A stretch of 23,717 bases of DNA from Parachlorella kessleri (taxonomy: Eukaryota > Chlorophyta > Trebouxiophyceae > Chlorellales > Chlorellaceae): positions 1 through 23,717 of the forward strand of contig BBXU01000710.1 of the NCBI GenBank assembly GCA_001598975.1, written 5' to 3'. A program made the position numbers and the translations under genes. The notes below the pieces were generated by a model, which made no database searches, was not told where the DNA came from, and saw only the letters and a program-made list of their open reading frames with translations. Positions 9,401 through 18,094 of the stretch are shown piece by piece; within the stretch, counting starts at the first letter, position 1, and each line of letters opens with the position of its first letter.

Positions 9401-11718
9401 TAGGATGCCCTGCACCAGCAGCAGCATGCTGTCACGTGTGCGGCCAGTGCTTACCAAACGTAGGCTCCAGTGGTAGGTCAAGGCTTCCAGATGCCGAGAC
9501 AGGGAGGGCTGATTCTGTGGGGATGCGGCATGACCTTCTTATGGCCACTATCCCCCCTGCAGGCCTGTCACCCTCCCAAATGCTACAACTAGTCTACGAC
9601 ACCGTGGATGGCAATGGCATGGCAGATGCTTCCAATGTGCATATCAGGTGGGTCGGGCCGTGACCCGCCTGCACAGGGCCATGCTTCCAGTCCAGCAACG
9701 CTTCCAGCGCCTGGCTTACTACACAACGGCATGTGGCCCTGCAAGGACATCCTTCCAGATGAAGGATGCCCCCGCTGTGCTGCGCCGCGCTGTGCTGCAG
9801 GCTTATGGTGACGCGGGGGCTCAAGCCGACGCCCTACCAAAACCCAAACATCACCATTGGCCTGCCCACTGTCGTTTGCATACCGGAGTACAAGCAAGCG
9901 GCGGCAGGTCCCAAGGTGGGCACGCTGCTCATGCCCGTGAGCCTATGTGAAAGCTCTCATGGCTACATGGGCGCTGTCATGCTTGCATACACACAGATGG
10001 ACAGTGCACCACTGCTGCTGTTGAGCCGGGCCGGGCCGAGCGAAGAGTGGGGCCAGGTGGTGCAGGAGGACGGCATACGGCTCTTCACCTGTCATGTGCG
10101 GCGGGGTTCAGCAGACGTGCAGGTGAGAGCTGCTGCCAGCACAGGTGAGGTTCCCTTGCTGAGGCAGAGCAGTGGTGGCTCGAGGAAGCAAGCCCGGGAC
10201 ACCAGCTCTCCAAATTGTCTAGCAGGGGCTCTGCTTGGAACAAAGAGGCTACCAAGGGTGGCTTGTTCCATATGAACAGTCTGGGCATGGGCATGGCTGA
10301 CTTTGCAGTAGCGCCTGGAGCAACGATGCAGCGCTTTGGGAGATTCACTACTTGATGCGCCTCCAGAAGGTCGCAGATACTTACCCGCTGCTCCTGCCTG
10401 GCCCTGCTGAGCGCAGGACCCCAGCTGGAACAGCCATTCGAAGCTCAACTGCATCGCAGCGTGCATCCAGGTCTGGCGGCTTGCAATGGGAGGCTGCAGG
10501 GAACCAACAGCTGCCAAGCAAGCACTGCAGTGTCCATGCTGCCCTCAGCCGAAGTAAAAATGAAGGCGTCACGTTGCCCCTCCATTTCAGTTCTGCCACA
10601 CAACTAATGGCGCCTGCAGTGCACTTCTGAAAAATGCAGTTGGAAGCTTGAAACAGGGTGGAGGCTGGAACAGGGTGGAGAGACAGCTGGATTTGCCGTT
10701 GCACTGTTTTGCAGGCCAACAAGGCTGGTGCTGATGAGGCGCTGATGTTGGACCCCCATGGCTTTGTGGCCACGTGAGTCACCCACCTCTCCCTCGTTTG
10801 CTGGAAAGGTCTGCCAACCTGGGCTAAAGAGCTGGGGTCCCTACAACCCTACCTAGCTTTCCTTTTTTTTACGTTTATATACTCCATCTCTCGGAAGACA
10901 GCCTGCACTCTGACCGACCTACATCTGCGGGTACCCTGCCTGTGTTAGTTGAGGGGCCTTCAAAGCCTTCATTGCCGGAACGCGTAGTTTTGCACTACTC
11001 AAGCTTGGTCTAAGCTTGTTTGTCTGCCAGGGTGCAGGTGCAACTCGGTCAACTTCTTCATAGTCCGGAAGGGAGAGGTGGGCTGCCCTTCTGCCTCTCC
11101 TGGGCGTAGCTGCCTTTGCGCCGCCTTTCGCACACTTAGCTTGCCTGTAATGCACCCAGCACCCAGCTAGGGCCTTCTGTCTTCTGTCACTGTCTTACCT
11201 CACTTGTCTGTCACCTTGGCCCATATCCCCAACAAGCTCCGACCACTCAAGGTTAAACTGACTCGCCTTCCCCAGGTGTGGGCTCCCACCACCAAGTACC
11301 AACTGCATGGCATCACCCGCCAAAACACCATCAACCTGTGCCTGGCCAACGGCATCCCCGTCAGGGAGCTGGACTTTACGCTCACCAAGGTCGGTCCCCT
11401 GTCCTCAGTCTGCCGTGCGTTTATGTCATGTTATTGCCATCAACCCAGGCCGCTGTCCTGCCTGCTGTGCCTGCTGTGGGTGTCCCTCGGCTAGGCCTCT
11501 GTCCACCCGCTACTGCAAGCCTGGATCCCTCAGTGCAGGCCTACAGCGCAGACGAGGCCTTTGTAACTGGGACTTTTGGGGGCCAGACGCCTGTGAGGGA
11601 GGTGGATGGCCGGGCAATCGGCGACGGGCAGCGCGGCCCGGTGGTGGCCCGGCTGCAGCAGCTGTACAGGGAACTGTGCAATCAGGAGGCTGCCAGGGGC
11701 AGAGACCTGCTGGAATGA
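6443..11718 (+). CDS. Sulfotransferase-like P-loop domain fused to class IV PLP aminotransferase (branched-chain aminotransferase-like)
   Basis: The architecture is that of plant proteins annotated as branched-chain aminotransferase-like (Arabidopsis At3g05190 and At5g27410, from memory). Exons: 6443-6538, 6645-6713, 6914-6991, 7151-7236, 7463-7570, 7953-8134, 8444-8845, 9123-9296, 9563-9647, 9801-9936, 9997-10122, 10417-10470, 10715-10773, 11038-11077, 11276-11389, 11539-11718. Phases agree throughout and give 662 aa. Residues 1-245 are sulfotransferase-like: NCWSSPRTVSTSLMYSWAQR at 8-27, DEPLYAHYL, KHFLLVREPLAVIRSF near 104-119, and GVWAPWWYSNTHKATG near 190-207. A Pro/Ala/Gln-rich linker follows (about 245-315). 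The aminotransferase half has ESGFMLGDGVWEGMRLHQG, then DPSWNSHSKLNC with the likely PLP lysine at 523, ANKAGADEALMLDPHGFVAT, and the C-terminal FVTGTFGGQTPVREVDGR. Introns 3 and 6 have or may have GC donors. Exon 10 could instead end at 9915. The substrates of both halves are unknown. Confidence 0.9.
6992..6993 (+). other. GC splice donor, aminotransferase-fusion intron 3
   Basis: GACAAG|GCAAGG, phase 0, is needed to enter LVYVKHMAKQRL in frame. The GT six bases further in (gtgttc) gives phase 2 and a wrong frame. Confidence 0.85.
8135..8136 (+). other. Probable GC splice donor, aminotransferase-fusion intron 6
   Basis: GCAACAG|GCAAGC joins HKAT to GFERP without a gap relative to plant homologs. 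A GT donor at 8150 is also in phase and would insert five residues, so the choice is open. Confidence 0.6.
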
Positions 11719-12407
11719 GTCAGTGGATCTCGAGATCCCAAGTTTGGGTTGTAGTGGGTGGGAGTTAAAAACACAGTGAGTTGGTCACTTCCGCTTGCGC
11801 CCTACACTACAAGCTCACTGTGTAGCAGGGCTACCTACCACATGATGGGACCCATTTAAGGTTTCCATTTTGTGGATCTCGCTTGCGAGGCCTTCAGAAG
11901 CCGGCATGCATCCTTCGGAATGGGCGCCATCGTGCAATCATGCTTGCAATTACACCACCAAGGGCGCCAGCGCCCCTTCAGCCACGTCATACTTGGGCAG
12001 ACTCGCTTGGTTTACCCCCAACGGCAAGCCTCGCCTTCCTCAACGTCATCTACTAGTTCAATAGGGTTATTCGCCCCCTGGCTTTGCCACTACCTAGACC
12101 AGTCATCGCCCATACAGAAGTCCAACCAAACAGATTCGTCATGCTACAGTAAAATGCAACGCCTCCTGGCGCCCAGTACACACAAGTAAGTTTGTCGGTT
12201 GTTTAGTGGTCACTCAGTGCAGGCCGCGTCGTACATCCGGCTGGAGGTTTCCAAGCGAACGAAGCTAGCATGAAGCCGCTGAAGGGCGGCAGTCAGCGCA
12301 GGAGCCAGAAAATAAAGCCAGCTGGGCATAGAAGTTCAACACCAACCAATTTTCCTGTGAGGTTTTGTCCGGGGCTCCAAGAACACTATTGCTTCACACG
12401 CCGATAG
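11719..12407. other. Intergenic region between the aminotransferase fusion and the carrier gene
   Basis: These 689 bases hold the 3' UTR of the upstream gene and the promoter and 5' UTR of the mitochondrial carrier. Open frames here are short, lack recognisable domains and do not join to neighbouring exons. I found no TGTAA polyadenylation signal, no clear TATA box and no repeat. Confidence 0.5.
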
Positions 12408-14926
12408 ATGGCAAGCAAGCAAGGGGGCGATCAGTCGCTGCTCAAGCAGTTCCTGGCCAGTGGCATAGCACAGGGGTCTGCTACAGCATGTACACATCCC
12501 TTGGGTAAGGTTTTGTTGTGAGCCATGGAGTAGAGTGCATTCTTGGTGAAACACAGGCACACACTGTTGGTCACTTGTGTTCCCCAGCAAAGCCGTCTGG
12601 TTGTTGCAGATACCGTCAAAGTGCGCCTCCAGCTTCACCCAGCAGAGTCACCAGGCATGGTAAGCCTGCCACACGGAAAGAGCCAATCGTTGTAGCCAGC
12701 CCCAGCCCTCTATGGTGGTGCTGAAGGAGCAGCTTGCTTTCACAAAAACAGCTGCACACAAGCACAGGTTCTGGCTTGTCCTCTGCTTATGCCTTGCAGC
12801 CTACCTGCTCTTCCGTGTCACCCTCCCTGCAGCTGTCTACTGCCGGGGCAGTGACGCGGCAGGAGGGCATTGGTGCCCTCTACCGCGGCGTGCATGCGGC
12901 GGTGGCACGCTCCTTTCTGGTTGGGGCGGTGCGGCTGGGCACCTACCCGACCATCAAGAGCGCTTTTGGAGCCGAAGCAGGCAAAGACGTAGGCTTTGGT
13001 ACTAAGGTCGCTTCAGGGTCAACGGCCGGCATCCTTGCTGCGCTGGCAGGTACGCAGGATTTTTTGGGAGGGTGGCTGGAAGGGTGGCAGATTGTGTGAA
13101 CAGAGAGTAAGGGGCGAATCATGCTGCAGGGCTGGATGCAAGTGCTCTGGATCTTGCCTGAGCTCTGATGGTTATGCTTGGCATGGAGACAAGCATGCCT
13201 TGCTCTGATGGTCATGCTTGGCATGTTGGCAAGCACTTTTGCAAGATTGACTCCATTCCTGGGCCAGATGGGCAAGAGGTACGCGGGTGCAGTCGAGCGG
13301 TATGAAGGCAATCGGTAGGTCATTTGTTTGGGTTCTGGGTTGGCTGCAGGCACACCCAGTGACCTGATTAAGACGCGGATGCAGATGAAGGGGTCGCGGC
13401 ATGCTGAGGCCAGCCAGGCGGAGGTTGCAACCCACATCGTGAAGCGCACCGGGCTGGCGGGGCTCTGGAAGGGGGCACTGCCGTCAGCGGTAGGTGCCCG
13501 GCAGGGCCTCCTCCCTCTTGCACAGTAGCAGCAGCTGTGCGGAGTCATGCACCATGCTTGACCCACCTCAGCGGTGGTTGGTTAACCATGGGCAGTGTCA
13601 GCTTTCAGGTGGTAATGCTGTAGCAGAGGCACTGGGTGTGCGCCTTCAGTGGGGCCCTAGTGGAGGTGTTGAGCATGGTGTGGGTGGCAGTGCGGGCACG
13701 AAGCCTCTACAAGCCGCCAAGCCAGGAGCAGGAGGAGCTGCCAAGCCAGCAACAGGAGGAGATAGGGAGGCGTCAGGGGTGCAAGATGGGGGCCCTGTCA
13801 GCAGCCGGCTGGTTGTGCTTCATGCAGGCTCGGACTGGCATCTTCACGGCTGCCCAGGTTGGGGTGTACGATGAGAGCAAGCACCGCTTCATGAAGACAT
13901 TTGGCACCGGCAGCAAAGATGTGGTGACTCAGTTTGGGGCCAGCCTTATATCAGGGCTGGTCACCACCACAGCTGTTGCACCCGCCGACATCATCAAGAC
14001 CAGGATGTTTGCAGGTAAGGCTGATAAATAGTTGTTGTTGGCGGGTGCGCTTGGATTCTTTGCATCAATTAGCATTGACGCTACAGGTGAGCTTGATCAT
14101 CAACATCGGGGGGATGAAGGGCTTCAGGGCGCTTGTAGGGCACCAAGAGTAAGCGCAGGCTGGTGTCGTAGGGCAAACCCAGGCAACCCCAGGCTTCTGG
14201 ACTAGGCTGGCTGGCATGGGTGCCGCTGTTCTGGTGTGATAGTTATCCCATAGTGGAGCTCGGAGGTGCAATCTAAGGTGGCGCGGCTCCTCTGCACGCA
14301 GATGGCCATGGGCTGGTGCACACTGCCCGGGAGGTTGCTGCAAAGGAAGGACTGCGAGGCTTCTTCAAGGGCTGGCTGCCCAGCTACGTCAGGATTGGGC
14401 CCCAGGTGCGCCCGTGACCTTGGGAGCAGTCAAAGGGTACAGGGTGGAAGGGTGTGTGATGGGGTAGGTCGTACGATCTGCTGCCAAGCAACTGCTGGGA
14501 AGTGGCAGGGCTGGAACTAGGAGCAGGGCAGTGAATGCCTGGGTGTGTGCACGGCAAGTCGGTGTCCGCCATTCTTATTTCGACTGGCAAACTGGGCTGC
14601 TGTTCCTCGCGTGTGAGGGCAAACTGGTTTGCGGCACCTCCGCTGGACGCGTGTGAGGGCAAACTGGTTTGCGGCACCTTGCTGGACGCATGGGAGGGCA
14701 ACCTGGTTTGCGGCACCTCCGCTGGACACGTGGGAGGGCTCCTGGCAGGAGGGGCTGACACTCAGCCGGATTGCCACTGCTGCACCTTACTAGCAAGTTG
14801 TGGGCGGTGCATTATGGTTGGCAAAGGGCACTGACGCCGATAATCCCATTTGTCCCACTGCAGACCACACTAAGCTTCCTGGTCCTGGAGGCGCTGAGAT
14901 CGGCATTCGGTCTGCAAGGCTTTTGA
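12408..14926 (+). CDS. Mitochondrial carrier family (SLC25) protein, dicarboxylate/UCP-like
   Basis: This is a six-helix solute carrier, expected in the mitochondrial inner membrane. Exons: 12408-12504, 12610-12659, 12833-13049, 13350-13489, 13828-14014, 14302-14405, 14864-14926. They join in phase to 285 aa, a normal carrier length. All three repeat signatures are present: PLDTVKVR at 31-38, PSDLIKTR at 124-131 and PADIIKTR at 220-227. Each is followed by its acidic/glycine partner motif (EGIGALYRG, TGLAGLWKG, EGLRGFFKG). Start MASKQGGDQSLLKQFLASGI leads straight into helix 1, so there is no long presequence, as is usual for carriers. The first signature is split by intron 1 inside the Asp codon. 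The signatures resemble the uncoupling-protein/dicarboxylate-carrier branch, but the transported substrate cannot be read from the sequence. All introns are GT-AG. Introns 3, 4 and 6 contain short tandem repeats. Confidence 0.92.
13161..13240. repeat. Two-copy 40-bp tandem repeat with hairpin potential, intron 3 of the carrier gene
   Basis: The block beginning gctctgatggttatgcttgg at 13162 recurs at 13202 with few changes. In copy 1 ATGCTTG (13174-13180) can pair with CAAGCAT (13190-13196). In copy 2 TGCTTG can pair with CAAGCA. No function is evident. Confidence 0.6.
13714..13763. repeat. Short imperfect tandem repeat in intron 4 of the carrier gene
   Basis: A segment of the form gccaagcca-g-agcaggaggag occurs twice in succession with small changes. 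It lies inside the intron that separates the PSDLIKTR exon from the next carrier exon. Confidence 0.5.
14609..14745. repeat. 40-bp minisatellite with internal palindrome, intron 6 of the carrier gene
   Basis: Three units of 40, 39 and 40 bases (14609-14648, 14649-14687, 14688-14727) are followed by a partial fourth. Units 1 and 2 carry the perfect inverted repeat GCAAAC-TG-GTTTGC; in unit 3 the left arm is changed to GCAACC. The array lies wholly inside the 458-base intron before the last coding exon. Confidence 0.85.
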
Positions 14927-15169
14927 GAGAATGGCTGTTCAGGCCTCTTGAGTACCACCTGCTACCAGTATCTTTGATTATTCACACCTGCTCTTTGATG
15001 TGTACATTGTGCCTATCTTTCATTCTACTTTCGTTTCTATGTGGCACGGATAGCCTGCTATATTTTTTACTTCTTGTGGAGCCAGGTCACTTAGGAAGAC
15101 TGTCTTTGGAATAGCTTCTGATAGGATTCCCAAGTATCTCCTGCTGGGATGGAAGTTGCTGGCAGGTGT

Positions 15170-15174
15170 TGTAA
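15170..15174 (+). terminator. Possible TGTAA polyadenylation signal for the carrier gene
   Basis: TGTAA, the motif used by Chlamydomonas and relatives as a near-upstream poly(A) element, occurs about 245 bases after the carrier stop. It is the only copy I found on the coding strand in this gap. A five-base match is weak evidence alone. Confidence 0.35.
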
Positions 15175-15253
15175 CTGAGCAGCGGTGGGATTGTGACGAC
15201 CCTTGTTGCCCACTGGCACAGTGAATTGTACAGAGAATCAACGAGCATCGGTC

Positions 15254-15336
15254 ATGTCTTCAGAAGTCCCACATCTCCTTTGCATCTCTAAGTATCGCTT
15301 ATGTCTTAAGAAGTCCCACATCTTCTTTGCATCTCT
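15254..15336. repeat. Two-copy 47-bp-spaced direct repeat between convergent genes
   Basis: A 36-base segment starting atgtcttcagaagtccca at 15254 recurs at 15301 with two changes. It lies between the 3' ends of genes 3 and 4, probably in a 3' UTR. Confidence 0.75.
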
Positions 15337-15535
15337 TGAGTGGCAAGTCATACTATGACTTATAGTATAGTATATTATCCTCAGAAGGGGGGCTTGTGCC
15401 AACACGCGTCACTCTGATTGAGATGCTGCCTGCCAGGCTTGCAAACACACCATTGCTGGGTTGAGGTGGTCCACCTCCGACATTGCAGGTGTCCCATGAG
15501 GCCATAACAATGGGCTCTTCTGGCAAGCCGATCTC

Positions 15536-17873
15536 CTAATAGACATCTTCGCCCTCGCCGCCATCCGCCTCCTCACGAGTGCAGTCCACAACAAACGGCT
15601 CATAGGCAGCAATGAAGTCTGTCGCACTGAAGCCCACCTGCAAGCCAGTCGACATGCGGTCACATAAAGCAGATACCATGTCACGCACCGTGTGTTACTG
15701 CCGACGGTAGGCAGTGCACTGAAATAGATGCAAGCGAGGACAGTAGAGCCACGTCTTCCTTGCAGCACCGCAACATCCTTGGGGAATTCCAGCAGTGCTA
15801 CCAAGCAGGCAATTGAAAGCTGTACAAGGCCTCGACTACATTCACCGACATGGCTGATGCGCACCTTCAGGTCGACCTCCCCACCCCCTAGAAAAAAGAA
15901 GTCTGGTTGAAGCTCAGCTATCCTGCAGCACGTCATGAGACAGACTCACTCCACCTTCACCTGCCGCATTAACTCAGCCCCTGCACGCAGCCCCCTGTAA
16001 GCTTGCAGTTGCTGGCTTGCCTGCTATTGACTGAGGCGCAGGCGATGAGGCAACTCTGGCAGGGGTATAAGGCATGGACAAGCAACTTATGTCAGCAATG
16101 TCGTTTACACTTCACTTTTACCTACCAGCACCCTGCACTACCCGGGCAAAAAACACAACAGCAAAGAACCAGTGTCGGCAGGGGCCCCTGTGACGAGGCT
16201 TCACCTGTGTGACATAATGATGGGCAGGCGCGTCTTGATGCCGATGGGCGATACTGCATTGTGGCTGAAGCCGCTCAGCTCGTCCGAGACGGCCTCTGGT
16301 GCCAGCCGCATGTTGAACCACCTACGTAACAGGTAGCCGGTTGTGCCAACACTCTCAAATGTGGGGCTAGCACCCCGCACTGCCCATTATTTGCAATCGG
16401 CGACCAGGCAGCTACCGTTCACCAAAAACCAGGGGGTCGAATGCACACAACTACTCCTACCCTGCATCTGGCAAGGCAAGCAAGAAGGGAGGGTGTCATG
16501 CAAACCCCTCCTTCGTGCATCTTTCCTTGTCCACTACGTTCGGCTTTGCCGACTGACGCAGCTGGCACCCACAAAACTGCTGCCTAACCCTGGCTGTCAA
16601 GTGTATCCCATCTTAAATACCTCTGGGCCCTATCTGAACCATCCGACCGCTTCAGCTGTCAGAATCACATGCACGGCAGATTCTCATCCTCGTAGCGCTG
16701 CCCATTAGACTCCGCCACTCACCTCTTGGCAAACTTTCCGGCATTCAGCTTGTGGATGTAGTCTTTCAGCTTTTCGGCATTGAGCCTTGCCGCATACTGC
16801 ACAAATCAGGTAATTGCACCTGTCAGAGACTTTCCAAACAGAAGGCAGGCAGCGAACACCTATTTCCCTCAAGTAGGCACAACACACCCGATGCTTTAAT
16901 ACCGCGTAAAGAGCTCATCCTTCCAAGGCTACCTCCCCTGGATGGCACCCAGCTCCTTCTGCGCACTCGCCAGGAAACCATCCTCCTAGGTTTTCATCTG
17001 CAAGAACTCTTAGACGCATGCACGGGACGCGGGCGACCAAGTGCTGCCCAACTGCCCAGCTTGCCTGCACGAGGACCAGGTAATACTTGGAGTTGTGGGG
17101 GTTGGACCAATCGCTGACGGATGGGTGGGCCCGTGTGTTCTCCATGACAATAGTCTTGCATAAGTGCTGGATGCTGTGGGCGTCCAGGCAGGCTCGGCGG
17201 AACTCTAGAGGTTGGCTGCAGGGTGCAGCAGCAGGGGCGGCAGCAAGTGCCTAAGGCCTGGAAGGCGTGCCCCCGAGGCTAAGCTTCTTCATCTCAATCA
17301 CGCATGCGAGCTCTGTGCCATATGTGATGAAGCCCTACACTGTGCCTTCCACGAAGGCGTTTATAGAACTGATAACGAGGCATGTATGAACTGACAAAAG
17401 CTCTGCCCAAACCGCACCGCTGCTCATTGACGGCACAGCCGCAACCAGCACCTGTAATACTCAGGCGGGCAGCGCACAAAGCGGTGGTTGCAGATGCCTC
17501 GGTTCAGCAGCTCAAGGGCAAGTCGCCTCTGTGTTTCGCTGGCAGCTGGGTCTGCAATGCTGGGGTGCTCCTCGGGTTTGGCTCGGGGCACAGGGGCCTC
17601 CCCTACCTCTGCTGTGGCCGTTGAGGCTGCTGCTCCGGTTTTGATTGCGGCTGGGCTGGTGGCACCACCAGGGACTGGTGCAGCTGCCGATCCGCTATCT
17701 ATGGCCAGGCCACAGGCCGCCTCGAGGGTGCCCAGCCTCCCCAGGATGGCCTGCTGCCTATAAGCCAGGGTATGAGCTGCTGTCACGCCTGCCGCCTGCT
17801 CCAGCTGTCCTAGCTTCCCCAGTACCGCATTGAAGCGCTGGAGCAGCACGTCCAGATCAGTACTGGGTGACAT
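15536..17873 (-). CDS. YbaK/aminoacyl-tRNA-deacylase-domain protein
   Basis: The YbaK/ProX family hydrolyses mischarged aminoacyl-tRNAs, so an editing role is plausible; the tRNA substrate is unknown. Exons in gene order: 17873-17452, 17215-17065, 16796-16723, 16321-16205, 15922-15850, 15637-15536. They join in phase to 312 aa. Residues 1-60 look helical (DVLLQRFNAVLGKLGQLEQ, then QAILGRLGTLEAA), followed by an Ala/Pro-rich linker to about 110. The domain starts at HRFVRCPPEYY. CKTIVM at 160-165 aligns with YKTLLV of E. coli YbaK, so Lys161 matches its essential lysine. ARLNAEKLKDYIHKL, GFSHNAVSPIGIKTRLPIIM and FFFLGGGEVDLKV match the later YbaK blocks, and the tail EPFVVDCTREE resembles eukaryotic members. 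The start is the first ATG in frame; the frame stays open upstream only through a GTG. Intron 2 has a GC donor (17064). Confidence 0.88.
17063..17064 (-). other. GC splice donor, YbaK-like gene intron 2
   Basis: CGTGCAG|GCAAGC, phase 0, joins KYYLVLVQ to YAARLNAEKL, a continuous domain string. No GT site nearby keeps the frame. Confidence 0.85.
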
Positions 17874-18094
17874 CTGGACATGCACTGTGCTACTGCCAAG
17901 TAGCGGGGGTTGGTGTTACGGTTCGGAAATGAACACTTCCAGTTAAAGGTATCAATTGAAGGACAACCAGCATCACAGCTTGTCAATTGCACTCCTTGGA
18001 GTCCTAGATCCCGCCACCCGATGGAAACAACTTGTTGGCAACTGTTTTCACGATTACAATAAGTAGCAGGTTTCTTTTTGAGGATTCAGCGACA
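17874..18094. promoter_or_regulatory. Divergent promoter region between the YbaK-like and WDR12 genes
   Basis: Only 221 bases separate the two start codons, which point away from each other, so the promoters of both must overlap or abut. Two CAATTG palindromes occur near 17950-17990. No TATA box or known element stands out. Confidence 0.45.

Larger units (their letters stand above)
14927..15535. other. Convergent intergenic region (3' UTRs of the carrier and YbaK-like genes)
   Basis: The carrier stop (plus) and the YbaK-like stop (minus) face each other across these 609 bases, so the stretch should hold both 3' UTRs and poly(A) sites. It is more AT-rich than its surroundings around 15350-15380. 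No coding exon could be supported here. Confidence 0.5.

Noticed and set aside
11872..12189. 105-codon open frame between genes 2 and 3
   Set aside because: It has no recognisable domain and low-complexity Ser/Thr/Gln content, and it does not splice in phase into the carrier, whose first exon at 12408 is complete.
13490..13827. Extra coding exon in the carrier gene
   Set aside because: The frame is open in parts, but carrier homology runs directly from ALPSA to ARTGIF across this stretch, and it contains a tandem repeat.
14609..14745. Palindromic repeats as a mobile element or CRISPR
   Set aside because: Units are head to tail without spacers, terminal repeats or coding capacity.
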